From positions 1 through 64,000 of the forward strand of contig NZ_JAPDPJ010000008.1 in assembly GCF_026013605.1 (NCBI RefSeq): 64,000 nucleotides of DNA, written 5' to 3'. The DNA is from Plebeiibacterium sediminum (GTDB lineage: Bacteria > Bacteroidota > Bacteroidia > Bacteroidales > Marinilabiliaceae). The notes under the pieces are model-generated. The model made no database searches and had not been told where the DNA came from. It saw only the letters and a list, made by a program, of their open reading frames with translations. Every line of letters begins with the position of its first letter. Within the stretch, counting starts at the first letter, position 1. A program made the position numbers and the translations under genes. Positions 28,736-37,317 of this stretch are shown here, piece after piece.

Positions 28736-29458
28736 ATGAAAATCAGATGTATAGTTATAGATGATGAACGTTTGGCAAGAGAATATATCATTAATTATAT
28801 TGCCAAAATTCCTCAACTTGAATTATTAGGCGATTTTAATTCTCCTTTAAAAGCTATGGATCTGATCAAAGAAAAAAAAGTAGATTTAATTTTTTTGGAT
28901 ATTCAAATGCCTGATATCACCGGCATTAATTTTATGAAGAGTCTGGATCATAAGCCTGATGTTATATTTACCACTGCTTATCAGGAATATGCCATAGAAG
29001 GGTTTAATATAAATGCGACAGATTATCTTTTAAAGCCATTTTCCTTTGAACGTTTTTTTCAGGCTGTGAATAAGGTGATCGATAAGTTTGAAATGAAATC
29101 GGATAACCGAAATGTGACTTTAGATCCGGATTCTATCCAAACAAAAATAGCAGATACTTATTTAACAGTACGAGCCGATCGTAAATTGTATAAAATCAAC
29201 TTTGATCATATTAAGTTTATTGAAGGGCAAAGAGCGTATGTTACTTTCCATACCGAAAACAAAAAAATTACTGCACTGGCTTCGTTAAAGGAGTTGGAAG
29301 ATGCCTTACCTAAAGACGATTTTATTCGTATTCATAAATCATATATTGTATCAGTTAAAGAAATTTTGTCGCTAGAAGGAAATATACTTGAAGTGAATAA
29401 TACAAAACTTCCGGTTGGGAAGAGTTATAAAGATGCTGTTCTTAAAATTTTTGGGTAA
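28736..29458 (+). CDS. LytTR-family response regulator
   Basis: 240 residues. Receiver 1-115 with Asp9/Asp10, phospho-acceptor Asp55 (LIFLDIQMPD) and Lys100 (YLLKPF). LytTR DNA-binding domain about 145-240 (FIEGQRAYVTFHT, FIRIHKSYIVSVKEI, LPVGKSYKDAV). It pairs with the LytS-type kinase upstream. A structured leader in the 225-bp gap suggests it may be separately controlled. Such pairs in the phylum often control transport or envelope genes; the adjacent efflux operon is the obvious candidate. Confidence 0.95.
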   Translation: MKIRCIVIDDERLAREYIINYIAKIPQLELLGDFNSPLKAMDLIKEKKVDLIFLDIQMPDITGINFMKSLDHKPDVIFTTAYQEYAIEGFNINATDYLLKPFSFERFFQAVNKVIDKFEMKSDNRNVTLDPDSIQTKIADTYLTVRADRKLYKINFDHIKFIEGQRAYVTFHTENKKITALASLKELEDALPKDDFIRIHKSYIVSVKEILSLEGNILEVNNTKLPVGKSYKDAVLKIFG

Positions 29459-29504
29459 GGGTATAATATTATTCATCTGTTGTTATAATTGAAGACATAT
29501 CTCG

Positions 29505-29840
29505 CAAAACAGCATGGCTATATTTCTTAGCAGAAATTTGGTCTCACAAAACTGCGTGGCTATATTTCTTAGCAGAAATTTGGTCTCACAAAACTGCAGG
29601 GCGATATTTCTTGGCGGAAATTTGGTCTCGCAAAACTGCAGGGCAATATTTCTTGGCGGAAATTTGGTCTCGCAAAACTGCAAGGCCATATTTCTTAGCA
29701 GAATTTTGGTCTCACAAAACTGCAGGGCCATATTTCTTAGCAGAAATTTGATCTCGCAAAACTGCAGGGCCATATTTCTTAGCAGAATTTTGGTCTCGCA
29801 AAACTGCAGGGCGATATTTCTTGGCCGAAATTTGGTCTCG
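29505..29840. repeat. Tandem array of eight 42-bp repeats
   Basis: Eight units of exactly 42 bp (starts 29505, 29547, 29589, 29631, 29673, 29715, 29757, 29799), each beginning CAAAAC(T/A)GC and ending TTGGTCTC(A/G) or TTGATCTCG. Units differ at a few fixed sites (AGCAG or GGCGG; GAAATTT or GAATTTT). Most units can form a small stem ATTTC(T)/(A/G)GAAAT around a 4-nt loop. The period is a multiple of three, so both strands are open by chance, but substitutions fall in all codon positions and no start signal or family is seen. There are no spacers, so it is not a CRISPR array. Confidence 0.93.
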
Positions 29841-30084
29841 TAAAATTGTGGGATGGTCAGTAATTCAGTATGTTAGGTGTTCATTTATTAGAGTTGACTG
29901 GGTTACTAAAAGAATCTGTCAAGGCCAATTAGACTGACTTTTAAAAATGATATTAACGCGGTGTAACAAACTGAAAATTAAGTATAGCGCGGTCTTCTTA
30001 ATCATATGGCTTTGTCCATCTCCAATATATAAACTAGCGATCACATCATACAATACATTTTCATCCTAAAACTTATTTCTTAAC
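29841..30084. other. Intergenic stretch without a recognised gene
   Basis: Between the 42-bp array and the yceI promoter. No convincing open frame, RNA gene or strong hairpin was found by eye. Confidence 0.5.
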
Positions 30085-30124
30085 ATAGATCAAGTGTACG
30101 AGGTGTAATGCTGATCTATATTTG
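30085..30124 (+). promoter_or_regulatory. yceI promoter region with 8-bp inverted repeat
   Basis: The -7 box TATATTTG (30117-30124) overlaps the right arm of the inverted repeat ATAGATCA (30085-30092) / TGATCTAT (30112-30119). The 11-mer ATAGATCAAGT of the left arm recurs at 37182-37192, upstream of the DUF5703 gene. The leader to the ATG is about 110 nt. Confidence 0.5.
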
Positions 30125-30238
30125 TATTAAAGATTTAAAACAAAAAAAGAATGCAACAATCAAGTCACTTTTAATCTTAAAGATTCTTGAGCGTTTCATT
30201 TGAATTAGAAAAAATAAAAACAATTAAAAATTAATACA

Positions 30239-30826
30239 ATGAAAAGATTAAGTTTATTATTATCAGTCGTAGCAGTAATTACATTTTCAGCATTTACAGC
30301 AAGTAAATCTTCAGTATGGACAAATGATGCAGCACACTCTCAATTGTTCTTTACTGTAACACACTTAGGAATTAATGATGTTAGCGGAACATTTGATGAC
30401 TTTACAGTTAATGTAGAATCAACTAAACCAGATTTTAGTGATGCAGTATTTAATTTAACAGCTAAATCAAGTTCGATTAATACAAGAGTTGAAGCTCGTA
30501 ATAATCACCTTAAAAGTGCTGACTTTTTTGATGTTGAAAAATATCCTGAGTTGACATTTAAAAGTACAGCGATTAAAAAAGTAGAAGAGAACAAATATAA
30601 ACTTACAGGTGATTTGACTATTCATGGTGTTACAAAATCAGTTACAGTAGATTTATTATACAGAGGACAAACTACAAATCCAATGTCATCAAAACTGACT
30701 ACTTCTTTTCAAATAGATGGAACTATTAAACGTTCAGATTTTGAAGTAGGAGGAAAGTTCCCTGAACTAATCATTAGCGATGAAGTTAGAATTGTTGCTA
30801 ATGGTGAATTTGTTCAACCTGAATAA
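30239..30826 (+). CDS. YceI-family lipid-binding periplasmic protein
   Basis: 195 residues. A signal peptide (to about residue 21, ending SAFTA) precedes a complete YceI lipocalin-like beta-barrel: WTNDAAHSQLFFTVTHLGINDVSG, INTRVEARNNHLKSADFFDVEKYPE, LTGDLTIHGVTKSV. YceI proteins bind polyisoprenoid or amphiphilic molecules; some are induced by stress or high pH. The gene is monocistronic, with its own promoter and a strong terminator. Neighbouring genes give no clue to its ligand. Confidence 0.94.
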   Translation: MKRLSLLLSVVAVITFSAFTASKSSVWTNDAAHSQLFFTVTHLGINDVSGTFDDFTVNVESTKPDFSDAVFNLTAKSSSINTRVEARNNHLKSADFFDVEKYPELTFKSTAIKKVEENKYKLTGDLTIHGVTKSVTVDLLYRGQTTNPMSSKLTTSFQIDGTIKRSDFEVGGKFPELIISDEVRIVANGEFVQPE

Positions 30827-30867
30827 TAATAGCCTGTAAAAGGCTTAATTAAAACATTAAATATTTA

Positions 30868-30899
30868 AAGCATTGTATTTTTGATACAGTGCTTTTTTT
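30868..30899 (+). terminator. Terminator after yceI
   Basis: 11-bp stem AAGCATTGTAT / ATACAGTGCTT (one T-G pair) with a 5-nt loop and a run of T. Confidence 0.9.
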
Positions 30900-30963
30900 G
30901 TTGGTATTATCTTGTACTGGAATAGCGTACAAAATAAAATAATGATAAGGGATAAGATTTGTG

Positions 30964-31228
30964 CCACAAGTTACAAACTTGTGGAAGAGATATGGAGGTC
31001 CAAGTTACAAACTTGAACCAGCACGATGTAAGTTATTTTGGACTGCCTAGCTAAATGCATAAGTTCGGCATAGCGTCTCGCTATGTTGCATAAGCCAAGG
31101 CCTCTTGCCTGATATTTTTGAAATAATAAATGCTAGTAGTAAATACAAAAGGCCAGAGGCCTGAAATTAACAACGAAGCGAGACGCTTCGTTGAACTAGA
31201 GCAAAGGTCCAAGTTGCAAACTTGAACC
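30964..31228. repeat. Mosaic palindromic repeat element (REP/BIME-like)
   Basis: Two near-identical 23-bp palindromic units at 30997-31019 and 31206-31228 (core CAAGTT-ACA/GCA-AACTTG inside GGTc...aACC, both followed by AGCA) flank about 190 bp. A related hairpin, CCACAAGTT-ACA-AACTTGTGG, lies at 30964-30984. Inside are CATAGCG-TCT-CGCTATG (31069-31085), a GGCCTCTTGCC segment (about 31099-31109), GGCCAGAGGCC (31151-31161) and CAACGAAGCG-AGA-CGCTTCGTTG (31171-31193). The inner pairs are arranged as inverted copies of each other. It fills the convergent gap between yceI and the GH78 gene. Confidence 0.75.
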
Positions 31229-31273
31229 AGCATGTGCTTACAGCCCGGGTTATAACAAAGAATGTTTTTATAT

Positions 31274-31306
31274 ACAAAAAGAGGCTACCTATGAATAGAT
31301 AGCCTC
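31274..31306 (-). terminator. Terminator of the pectin enzyme cluster (after GH78)
   Basis: On the minus strand, the stem GAGGCTATCTAT / ATAGGTAGCCTC (one mismatch) is followed by TTTTT. It lies 30 bp after the GH78 stop codon. Confidence 0.85.
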
Positions 31307-31336
31307 ATGTCTGAATTAATATTTTACTATTGTATT

Positions 31337-34138
31337 TTACTTTGTGAATGTGTATTCACCTGAACCAACTTTGATTTTGATCTTACCTTTTTCATAACCT
31401 AAAACTTCAATATCCTTTGAAGTATCAATTGAATTACCATTTTCTAGTATGGTATCTTTTTTATCAGCAGGGAAGTACACTACAGCAGTTGAGTTTACCG
31501 GAACTGAAACATTTAATTCAGTTTGATGTTCTGTAATGTTCCATGCTGATTTTATGGTTCCGTATGGCGATTCATAACTTGTTTCGGTTGAAGAAATGTT
31601 GCCTGCAAACTGAGGTGCAATTTTTACTTCCTTATACGCTATTGAATTATCAGTTTGCTCAATACCTCCTAATCCACCATAAAACCATTCCATGATATGA
31701 CCTAACATCAGGTGATTGTTTGAAACACGCTCTAACGCTTGCCATGATTCAGTTAAAGCTGTTGCTCCTTTTTTCAATTGAAAGCCATATCCCGGAACAT
31801 CATCACGAGCATTCATATCAAATAACAAGTTACCTGCATCACCATTTTGTAAGGCTTTAACCAGGTAATGGAAACCAATATCTCCAGCAGTTAAATCTTT
31901 ATTGCCATTATTAATAGATACGATTAAGGTTTTAAATACCGCATCCTTTTTAGCATCATCAACTAAACCAATTACCAAAGGCATTGCAATGGCCGTTTGA
32001 CTTCCTGTGCTGTAGATATTGGTTTCAGCATCAAAGAAAGTTGAATTAAATACCTGCTTTATTTCGTTAGCCCAATCTCCATAATATTTAGATTCCTCTT
32101 TCTTATTAGTCAACTCAGCCATTTCGCATAACAACTTAACATCGTAATAATATATGGCAGTAGCAGTTAATGAACGTGGTGTTAACTGAGCATAACCCGG
32201 AGAGTTAGGACCTAAATCGTACCAATCGCCTAATCCAAAATCTAAAATATGATTTACAGATTTGCTTTTCAGGTAATCCACATATTGAGTCATCATAGGC
32301 CATGCCTTGTCCATTTGCGTTTTGTCGCCATACCATTTGTACATTAGCCAAGGTAAGATTACTGATGCGCTTCCCCATTCCGGAGAATCCCTGAAATCGC
32401 CATTGGCAAAGTCGAATACAGTATATTCAGGAGCAATAGTTGGAACCAGTCCATCAGCCGTTTGGGCGCTGATCATATCATCAATGATCTTACAGTACAA
32501 ATGATACACATCGTAATTATAATGAATTCCACCACCCATTAAAAAGCTTTGCTCTAACCAACCTAATTTTTCGCGATGAGGACAATCCGTAGCCACACTT
32601 TGAAGGTTACTTTTAATGGCCCATTTAATTAGTGAATTAACTTTATTGAATAGTTCAAATGAGGTATTGAAAGTTCCGACTTCAGGAGCAGAGTTTCTGT
32701 TATGTAAAAGCTTTAGGTCGATGATTTCTGTAGTGTTTTCTTTCGCCATTTTTTGCGGCGTTGCACCTTCAACCTGAACATATCTGAAACCATAAAATGT
32801 AAAACGAGGTTTCCATGTTTCTACTTCATTACCTTTTAAGATGTAAGTGAAATAATAAGGTTTACCTGTTGCACCCTGAACGGCTTTGTTATCCTCATTA
32901 ATAAGCTCCGAAGGATATAATTTAATAGTATCGCCTTTGTTTCCCTTTACAGTAAGTTCAACAATACCTGAAGCATTTTGACCAAAGTCGTATAAGTACC
33001 CGCCTTGCTCAGTTTTAACTTCAAAAACTGTATCAACAGCAATGGTTTCTTCAATAGCCACAGGATAATCCATCTCTGCAATGATATGATGATTAGGTGC
33101 TGTTGTTACAACAACATTCTTCCATGACGAATCATCAAAACCAGGTTTATTCCAACCCTCTTGCTCTAAACATGCATTGTAATCTTCGCCGGCATAAATA
33201 CTCGAAAAAGTAATAGGACTGGCATCTGTTTTCCAGTTTTCATTACTAACAATTGACTCAGAACTGCCATCGGTATAATTAACTAAAATCTTACACATCA
33301 TCTTAGGATTACCATAAGCAGTAAGCAGTTTACGGTATCGTGAATTAGGGATGTTGTAAAAACCATTTCCTAACCAAACACCAATGGCATTAGCTCCGCT
33401 ATTTAAGTTTTCAGTGATATCGTAAGTGTTATAAAAGCAATAATCATCATAGTTTGTCCAACCCGGAGCCAGAAAACGATTACCAACTTTATTACCGTTT
33501 AAATCCATCTCATAATGACCTAATCCGGAAATAAATGCATAAGCAGATTCGATCTCTTTGTCTATATTAAACTCCGTTCTGATAATAGGAAGCACATGTT
33601 GCCCCAGTGGTTTGTGTTTCCACTCTTTACTGTAGTTAGGAGCATGGATTCCCGGAACAATTCTGTTGGCAGAATCCAACTCATCATAAGCAATCCATTT
33701 GGCGCCACTCCAGTCTGATTCAGAAATCAAACCAGTTACAAAATCTCCCGTTCCACTCCATCTGGATTCGTTATCTGATTCATCCCACACTTTTACTTTC
33801 CAGAAATATTTTGTTCCCGGAGTAAGTTTTTCAGCATCATATTTTACTAGGATACTTTGGTCACTTTGAACTTTGCCGGTATTCCATATATCACCATTAT
33901 ATGAATTCAGATTGTTTAAGTCAGAAGCAATGATTATCTGATAGGCAGATTGAGATTTACTTCTCTCATAGGAAATCATCTTCCAGCTGAAATGTATGTT
34001 TTGAACATCAACCCCCTGAGGATTGACTTTATTTTCGCAAAGAATTTCTTTAACCGCGATTTTCTCCTTGGTACAGGATGAAAAACTAATCAGGTTAAGG
34101 ACTACTATTAAAATGCCTATTGCTTTTTTTGTTGACAT
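31337..34138 (-). CDS. Alpha-L-rhamnosidase, GH78, lipoprotein
   Basis: 933 residues. A lipobox (LISFSSC, Cys22) predicts an outer-membrane or periplasmic lipoprotein. An Fn3-like domain (about 30-135) precedes a rhamnosidase N domain (about 180-350), a beta-sandwich (about 350-475), an (alpha/alpha)6 catalytic barrel (about 485-815, with ATDCPHREKLGW near 516-527, the family signature containing conserved acidic residues) and a C-terminal beta domain. GH78 releases terminal alpha-L-rhamnose, here probably from rhamnogalacturonan oligosaccharides. It is the last gene of the minus-strand cluster, 306 bp after the DUF5703 gene, with a terminator downstream. Confidence 0.93.
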   Translation of the reverse strand: MSTKKAIGILIVVLNLISFSSCTKEKIAVKEILCENKVNPQGVDVQNIHFSWKMISYERSKSQSAYQIIIASDLNNLNSYNGDIWNTGKVQSDQSILVKYDAEKLTPGTKYFWKVKVWDESDNESRWSGTGDFVTGLISESDWSGAKWIAYDELDSANRIVPGIHAPNYSKEWKHKPLGQHVLPIIRTEFNIDKEIESAYAFISGLGHYEMDLNGNKVGNRFLAPGWTNYDDYCFYNTYDITENLNSGANAIGVWLGNGFYNIPNSRYRKLLTAYGNPKMMCKILVNYTDGSSESIVSNENWKTDASPITFSSIYAGEDYNACLEQEGWNKPGFDDSSWKNVVVTTAPNHHIIAEMDYPVAIEETIAVDTVFEVKTEQGGYLYDFGQNASGIVELTVKGNKGDTIKLYPSELINEDNKAVQGATGKPYYFTYILKGNEVETWKPRFTFYGFRYVQVEGATPQKMAKENTTEIIDLKLLHNRNSAPEVGTFNTSFELFNKVNSLIKWAIKSNLQSVATDCPHREKLGWLEQSFLMGGGIHYNYDVYHLYCKIIDDMISAQTADGLVPTIAPEYTVFDFANGDFRDSPEWGSASVILPWLMYKWYGDKTQMDKAWPMMTQYVDYLKSKSVNHILDFGLGDWYDLGPNSPGYAQLTPRSLTATAIYYYDVKLLCEMAELTNKKEESKYYGDWANEIKQVFNSTFFDAETNIYSTGSQTAIAMPLVIGLVDDAKKDAVFKTLIVSINNGNKDLTAGDIGFHYLVKALQNGDAGNLLFDMNARDDVPGYGFQLKKGATALTESWQALERVSNNHLMLGHIMEWFYGGLGGIEQTDNSIAYKEVKIAPQFAGNISSTETSYESPYGTIKSAWNITEHQTELNVSVPVNSTAVVYFPADKKDTILENGNSIDTSKDIEVLGYEKGKIKIKVGSGEYTFTK

Positions 34139-34444
34139 CAGATTATATCTTTTAAATATTTACGATTGACTTTTATTTCAATAGATTGTTAGATTTTAGT
34201 CAAAAGACCAAAGACTGATTTACAAAACGCTTATTGTCCGTATTTTATATGTCTTACCATAAAATGCTCATTAATAAAACAATCAAAACATTACAAATAC
34301 TTAACTAACTATTGTATTTACTTTTAATTGATATATATACCATCCCGCCTGTGTTATCCTCCTAAAATTCAGAGAGCAACTTCCTGCGACATTCTCCTCC
34401 TTTTGAAGGAGGAGTACCCGAGGAACGAGGGGGAGGTGGTTCTT
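34139..34444. repeat. Intergenic region with GGAGGAG palindromic repeat
   Basis: Contains the palindrome CTCCTCCTT-TTG-AAGGAGGAG at 34394-34414, followed by TACCCGAGGAACGAGG and GGGAGGTGG up to 34438, close to the DUF5703 stop codon. This form is a known style of dispersed intergenic repeat in Bacteroidota. The remaining 34139-34390 is AT-rich with no gene seen; no TAnnTTTG box was found for GH78. Confidence 0.6.
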
Positions 34445-36766
34445 TTATTTTAAATAATTCACTATATCTTTTTCTCTTTCTTTTGGTTCAACGTTCAGGT
34501 ACTCTAATTTTCCATCTTTTACTTTTGCTTCAACAGTTGTGTTATTTGGCGCATGAAGTTTAAAATGTACATCCCAATCTTTTGGCCAGGCCGGGAATAG
34601 AAGAATCTCATCACCATTGGTTTGTAATAACATTTCCTGCAGTCCAATCATACCGGATCCACCCCAGTTATGATCAGGAACCCAATCGTAACCCGGTCCC
34701 CAGAATGCAGAGAATCTTCTCTCAGAATCTTTCAACTTCAATTTTGCTAATTCAGCTGCTTCCTTAGTTAATCCTAATCGGGCAGCAAAAATATTATCTT
34801 GTTTCCAGCCAATATGACTCCGAAACTTATTGGCATCAGGATCATACTTCCATGTGTTTACAGCCACTTCTAAATCAGGTTTCCCTACGCCATAAATTCC
34901 CCAAGGATATACAGGGTAAAGTTGAGGAACTTCAACGTTATTTACTCTTTCCCATAATTTAGCCGGTGCAATTGTTTTATGACCATCATATTCTGTAAAA
35001 CTGATAGGAGGGATGTGTTCAAGCATCTTGCTCCATTTATCTTTTTGTTCCTGAGTCATGTATTTCTCCGGCAGAGCAATCGTTTCTTTTAATACCGTTT
35101 GCAAGGCTGCAATGGTTGAGGTTGAGTTATAACTCATTTTATAGGTTTCGCATGAGGACCCCGGATAAAATACCAAATGATTATTGGCATCATATGTTTT
35201 GCTACCTCGTTGTTTTGCCAGGTATTGGTAATGTTCATCGAAAAAGGTCAGGCAGCTTTCAATTAAAGGAATGTATTCAGAAATATCATTGTTGTTGTAT
35301 TTCTCGGTTTGAAGAATCATATAACATATCTCCAAAACCGTGTCCCATTGATATTCGAGCCATGCATTATACTGCATACCTTTGTCGTACCAATCAGGTC
35401 GTTTCCATCCGTATTCACTAGGGTTAGGTAAGCCAAAGTTTTCTATTTGCTCGGTAAAGCAAGCACCATCATGTCCCCAATAGGTTTTGCTTCGTAATAT
35501 TGCGTTGTTTAATATGCGTAAGTAGAAATCAAATTGCGGTTTCATCATATCAAAGTCACCGCTTTTTAGCATTGGGAAGTAAACCAGACGTTGGTTTTGT
35601 GCTGTAAATGTTCCACCTCCCCAGTTTCTAAAATCCGGAGTATAGTTCTTTTTAGCATCAACAAAAACCGGATCAACAGTAAATAAACCACCATTGAATT
35701 TGGTAGGGTAATTTCCATATGCATTACAACCCAACATATATCTGAATAACTGGTAGTTTTTTCCTACTTGGTACTCCTGGCTGTTTTGATCCTTACCTGA
35801 TTGAATTTGAATAAAGCTTCTGTTCCAATACTGGTTCCACCATTCAATTGTTTTTTTGTGTGATGAGGATGAATATGTAGTTGCAGTTGATACTGTTTTC
35901 CAAAGTTCGGTTTGCCAGTCTTCAATAGATTCGGTTTGGTTTGAATGCAGACTTATTTTTAACTGATGTGCTTTAGACGCTTCTTTACTTTGAAGTTTCC
36001 ATCCTTTAAAATCCGTATCTAAATATGTTCCATCGGTGGTTGTTACAGACTTGAAGTTTTTACCTGTCATATAACCACCAAAAGTTAAGTTGTGTAATGG
36101 ATTATAAAGTTGATCTTTAATACCTGATAATCCCTGTTGATCTACAGTGGCATCAAAGACTGATTCAGCTTTATTTCTATGATAAAACAAAACACCATTA
36201 TCCTTAAAAGATATTTGGTCTGCTAAAGTTTTTAGTCCTTTAGGAGGAGCCCATTTATAGGTGTTTTGAAAGCTTTCTCCCTTACGTAATTCTCTGTCCT
36301 GATAACGCCAGTTTTCGTATATAGCATCCACATTAATTTTTTGGTTCGAATTGATCTCAACTGATATCACAGGATTAAAAACATCAACCCAAAATTTTAC
36401 ATCAGCAGATAGGTTTTCTTTAGAACCAGATATCTGAACATATCCATCTTTAAGGATTAATTCCTGTTTAAAAGATTCTCCTTCAAATGGGTTAGGAGAG
36501 AGGTGAATTCTGACTCTGCCGAGTTTTAGAAAAGTATTGTTTTCATCAAAGGTTCCGCTCTTTGACAAGTAGAATATTATTTCTCCATTTTCTACCCAAA
36601 CATTTGTGCCAATATCTCCACCTCCGCAGGGCATTGATTCGGATGAATTTTTACTTTGAGTTGTCCATACAACATTGTACTGATCCAAATCAACTTTGTT
36701 TGCACTGTTGATTAAACTGTTACAAGTTATTATGGCTATGAATATTAGAAATAATGTTTTTTTCAT
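34445..36766 (-). CDS. DUF5703-type six-hairpin glycosidase-like protein
   Basis: 773 residues with a signal peptide (to about residue 21). The N-terminal beta-sandwich opens with YNVVWTTQSKNSSESMPCGGGDIG and SKSGTFDENNTFLKLGRVRI, the DUF5703 signature as I know it. The C-terminal half is a six-hairpin barrel (for example QLFRYMLGCNAYG, FTEQIENFGLPNPSE, GSGMIGLQEMLLQTNGDEILLFPAWP) related in style to GH95/GH65 enzymes. Its activity is not known to me; conserved acidic residues and its place between GH78 and an acetylesterase point to a glycoside hydrolase acting on a pectin side chain. It is flanked by unusually long gaps (551 bp upstream, 306 bp downstream) within the cluster. Confidence 0.75.
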   Translation of the reverse strand: MKKTLFLIFIAIITCNSLINSANKVDLDQYNVVWTTQSKNSSESMPCGGGDIGTNVWVENGEIIFYLSKSGTFDENNTFLKLGRVRIHLSPNPFEGESFKQELILKDGYVQISGSKENLSADVKFWVDVFNPVISVEINSNQKINVDAIYENWRYQDRELRKGESFQNTYKWAPPKGLKTLADQISFKDNGVLFYHRNKAESVFDATVDQQGLSGIKDQLYNPLHNLTFGGYMTGKNFKSVTTTDGTYLDTDFKGWKLQSKEASKAHQLKISLHSNQTESIEDWQTELWKTVSTATTYSSSSHKKTIEWWNQYWNRSFIQIQSGKDQNSQEYQVGKNYQLFRYMLGCNAYGNYPTKFNGGLFTVDPVFVDAKKNYTPDFRNWGGGTFTAQNQRLVYFPMLKSGDFDMMKPQFDFYLRILNNAILRSKTYWGHDGACFTEQIENFGLPNPSEYGWKRPDWYDKGMQYNAWLEYQWDTVLEICYMILQTEKYNNNDISEYIPLIESCLTFFDEHYQYLAKQRGSKTYDANNHLVFYPGSSCETYKMSYNSTSTIAALQTVLKETIALPEKYMTQEQKDKWSKMLEHIPPISFTEYDGHKTIAPAKLWERVNNVEVPQLYPVYPWGIYGVGKPDLEVAVNTWKYDPDANKFRSHIGWKQDNIFAARLGLTKEAAELAKLKLKDSERRFSAFWGPGYDWVPDHNWGGSGMIGLQEMLLQTNGDEILLFPAWPKDWDVHFKLHAPNNTTVEAKVKDGKLEYLNVEPKEREKDIVNYLK

Positions 36767-37317
36767 TTTGGAAAATTATAATATTCAGGGCTCACACCCA
36801 GAACTATATGATTACAGCCCTTCAGGCCTTGTGTGTTTATTTATATTTCCGCCCCAAGGCTAACTCCAAGGGCTAAAGATATCAGCCTTTCAGGCCTAAT
36901 TTTCACTGTGAATATTTACCCAGCGTTTCGCCTCGCTACACACTGGGCTAATGTATTTAGGGCCTTCAGCCCTTATTTTTTGAATCAAGATTAATGATTC
37001 CTCCTTAAAATGCACTTTAACCTTTTTACCCTTAATAGTTTTTTCAAAGAAAACATCATAACAGGCTTAAAAAGCTTGTTATGGACGTTCTCTTCTCAAA
37101 AATTAAAAACACCCTTTTAACGGGGGATTTTTACATAAAACAACTAATACAAAAATTTAATTATAGAATATATTATTTAATATAGATCAAGTATTGAAAA
37201 ATTAAGATTCAGACCTTCAGCCTGAGATAATCAGGATGCTCATATCAAGGGGCTATGCCCCTTGCTTTAATATTAAAGGCTTTCAGCCTTAAAAATTCAA
37301 TTCTTTATTTATAATAT
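36767..37317. repeat. 551-bp gap filled with REP-like palindromes
   Basis: Several related short palindromes: AGCCCTTCAGGCCT (36816), AGCCTTTCAGGCCT (36884-36897), CCCAG...CTGGG around 36920-36946, AGGGC-CTTCA-GCCCT (36959-36973), CAAGGGGC-TAT-GCCCCTTG (37246-37264) and AAGGCT-TTC-AGCCTT (37276-37290). No open frame or -7 box is convincing. The 11-mer ATAGATCAAGT at 37182-37192 is shared with the yceI promoter. Confidence 0.7.

Noticed and set aside
29505-29840. CRISPR-like array
   Set aside because: Units are contiguous, with no unique spacers, and there are no cas genes nearby.
29483-29843. Open frames on both strands across the 42-bp array (repeat proteins of about 100 residues)
   Set aside because: A period divisible by three keeps frames open by chance; substitutions fall at all codon positions and change residues, and no family or start context is seen.
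34394-34438. GGAGGAG palindrome as the DUF5703 terminator
   Set aside because: No T-run follows on the minus strand and the sequence looks like a dispersed intergenic repeat.
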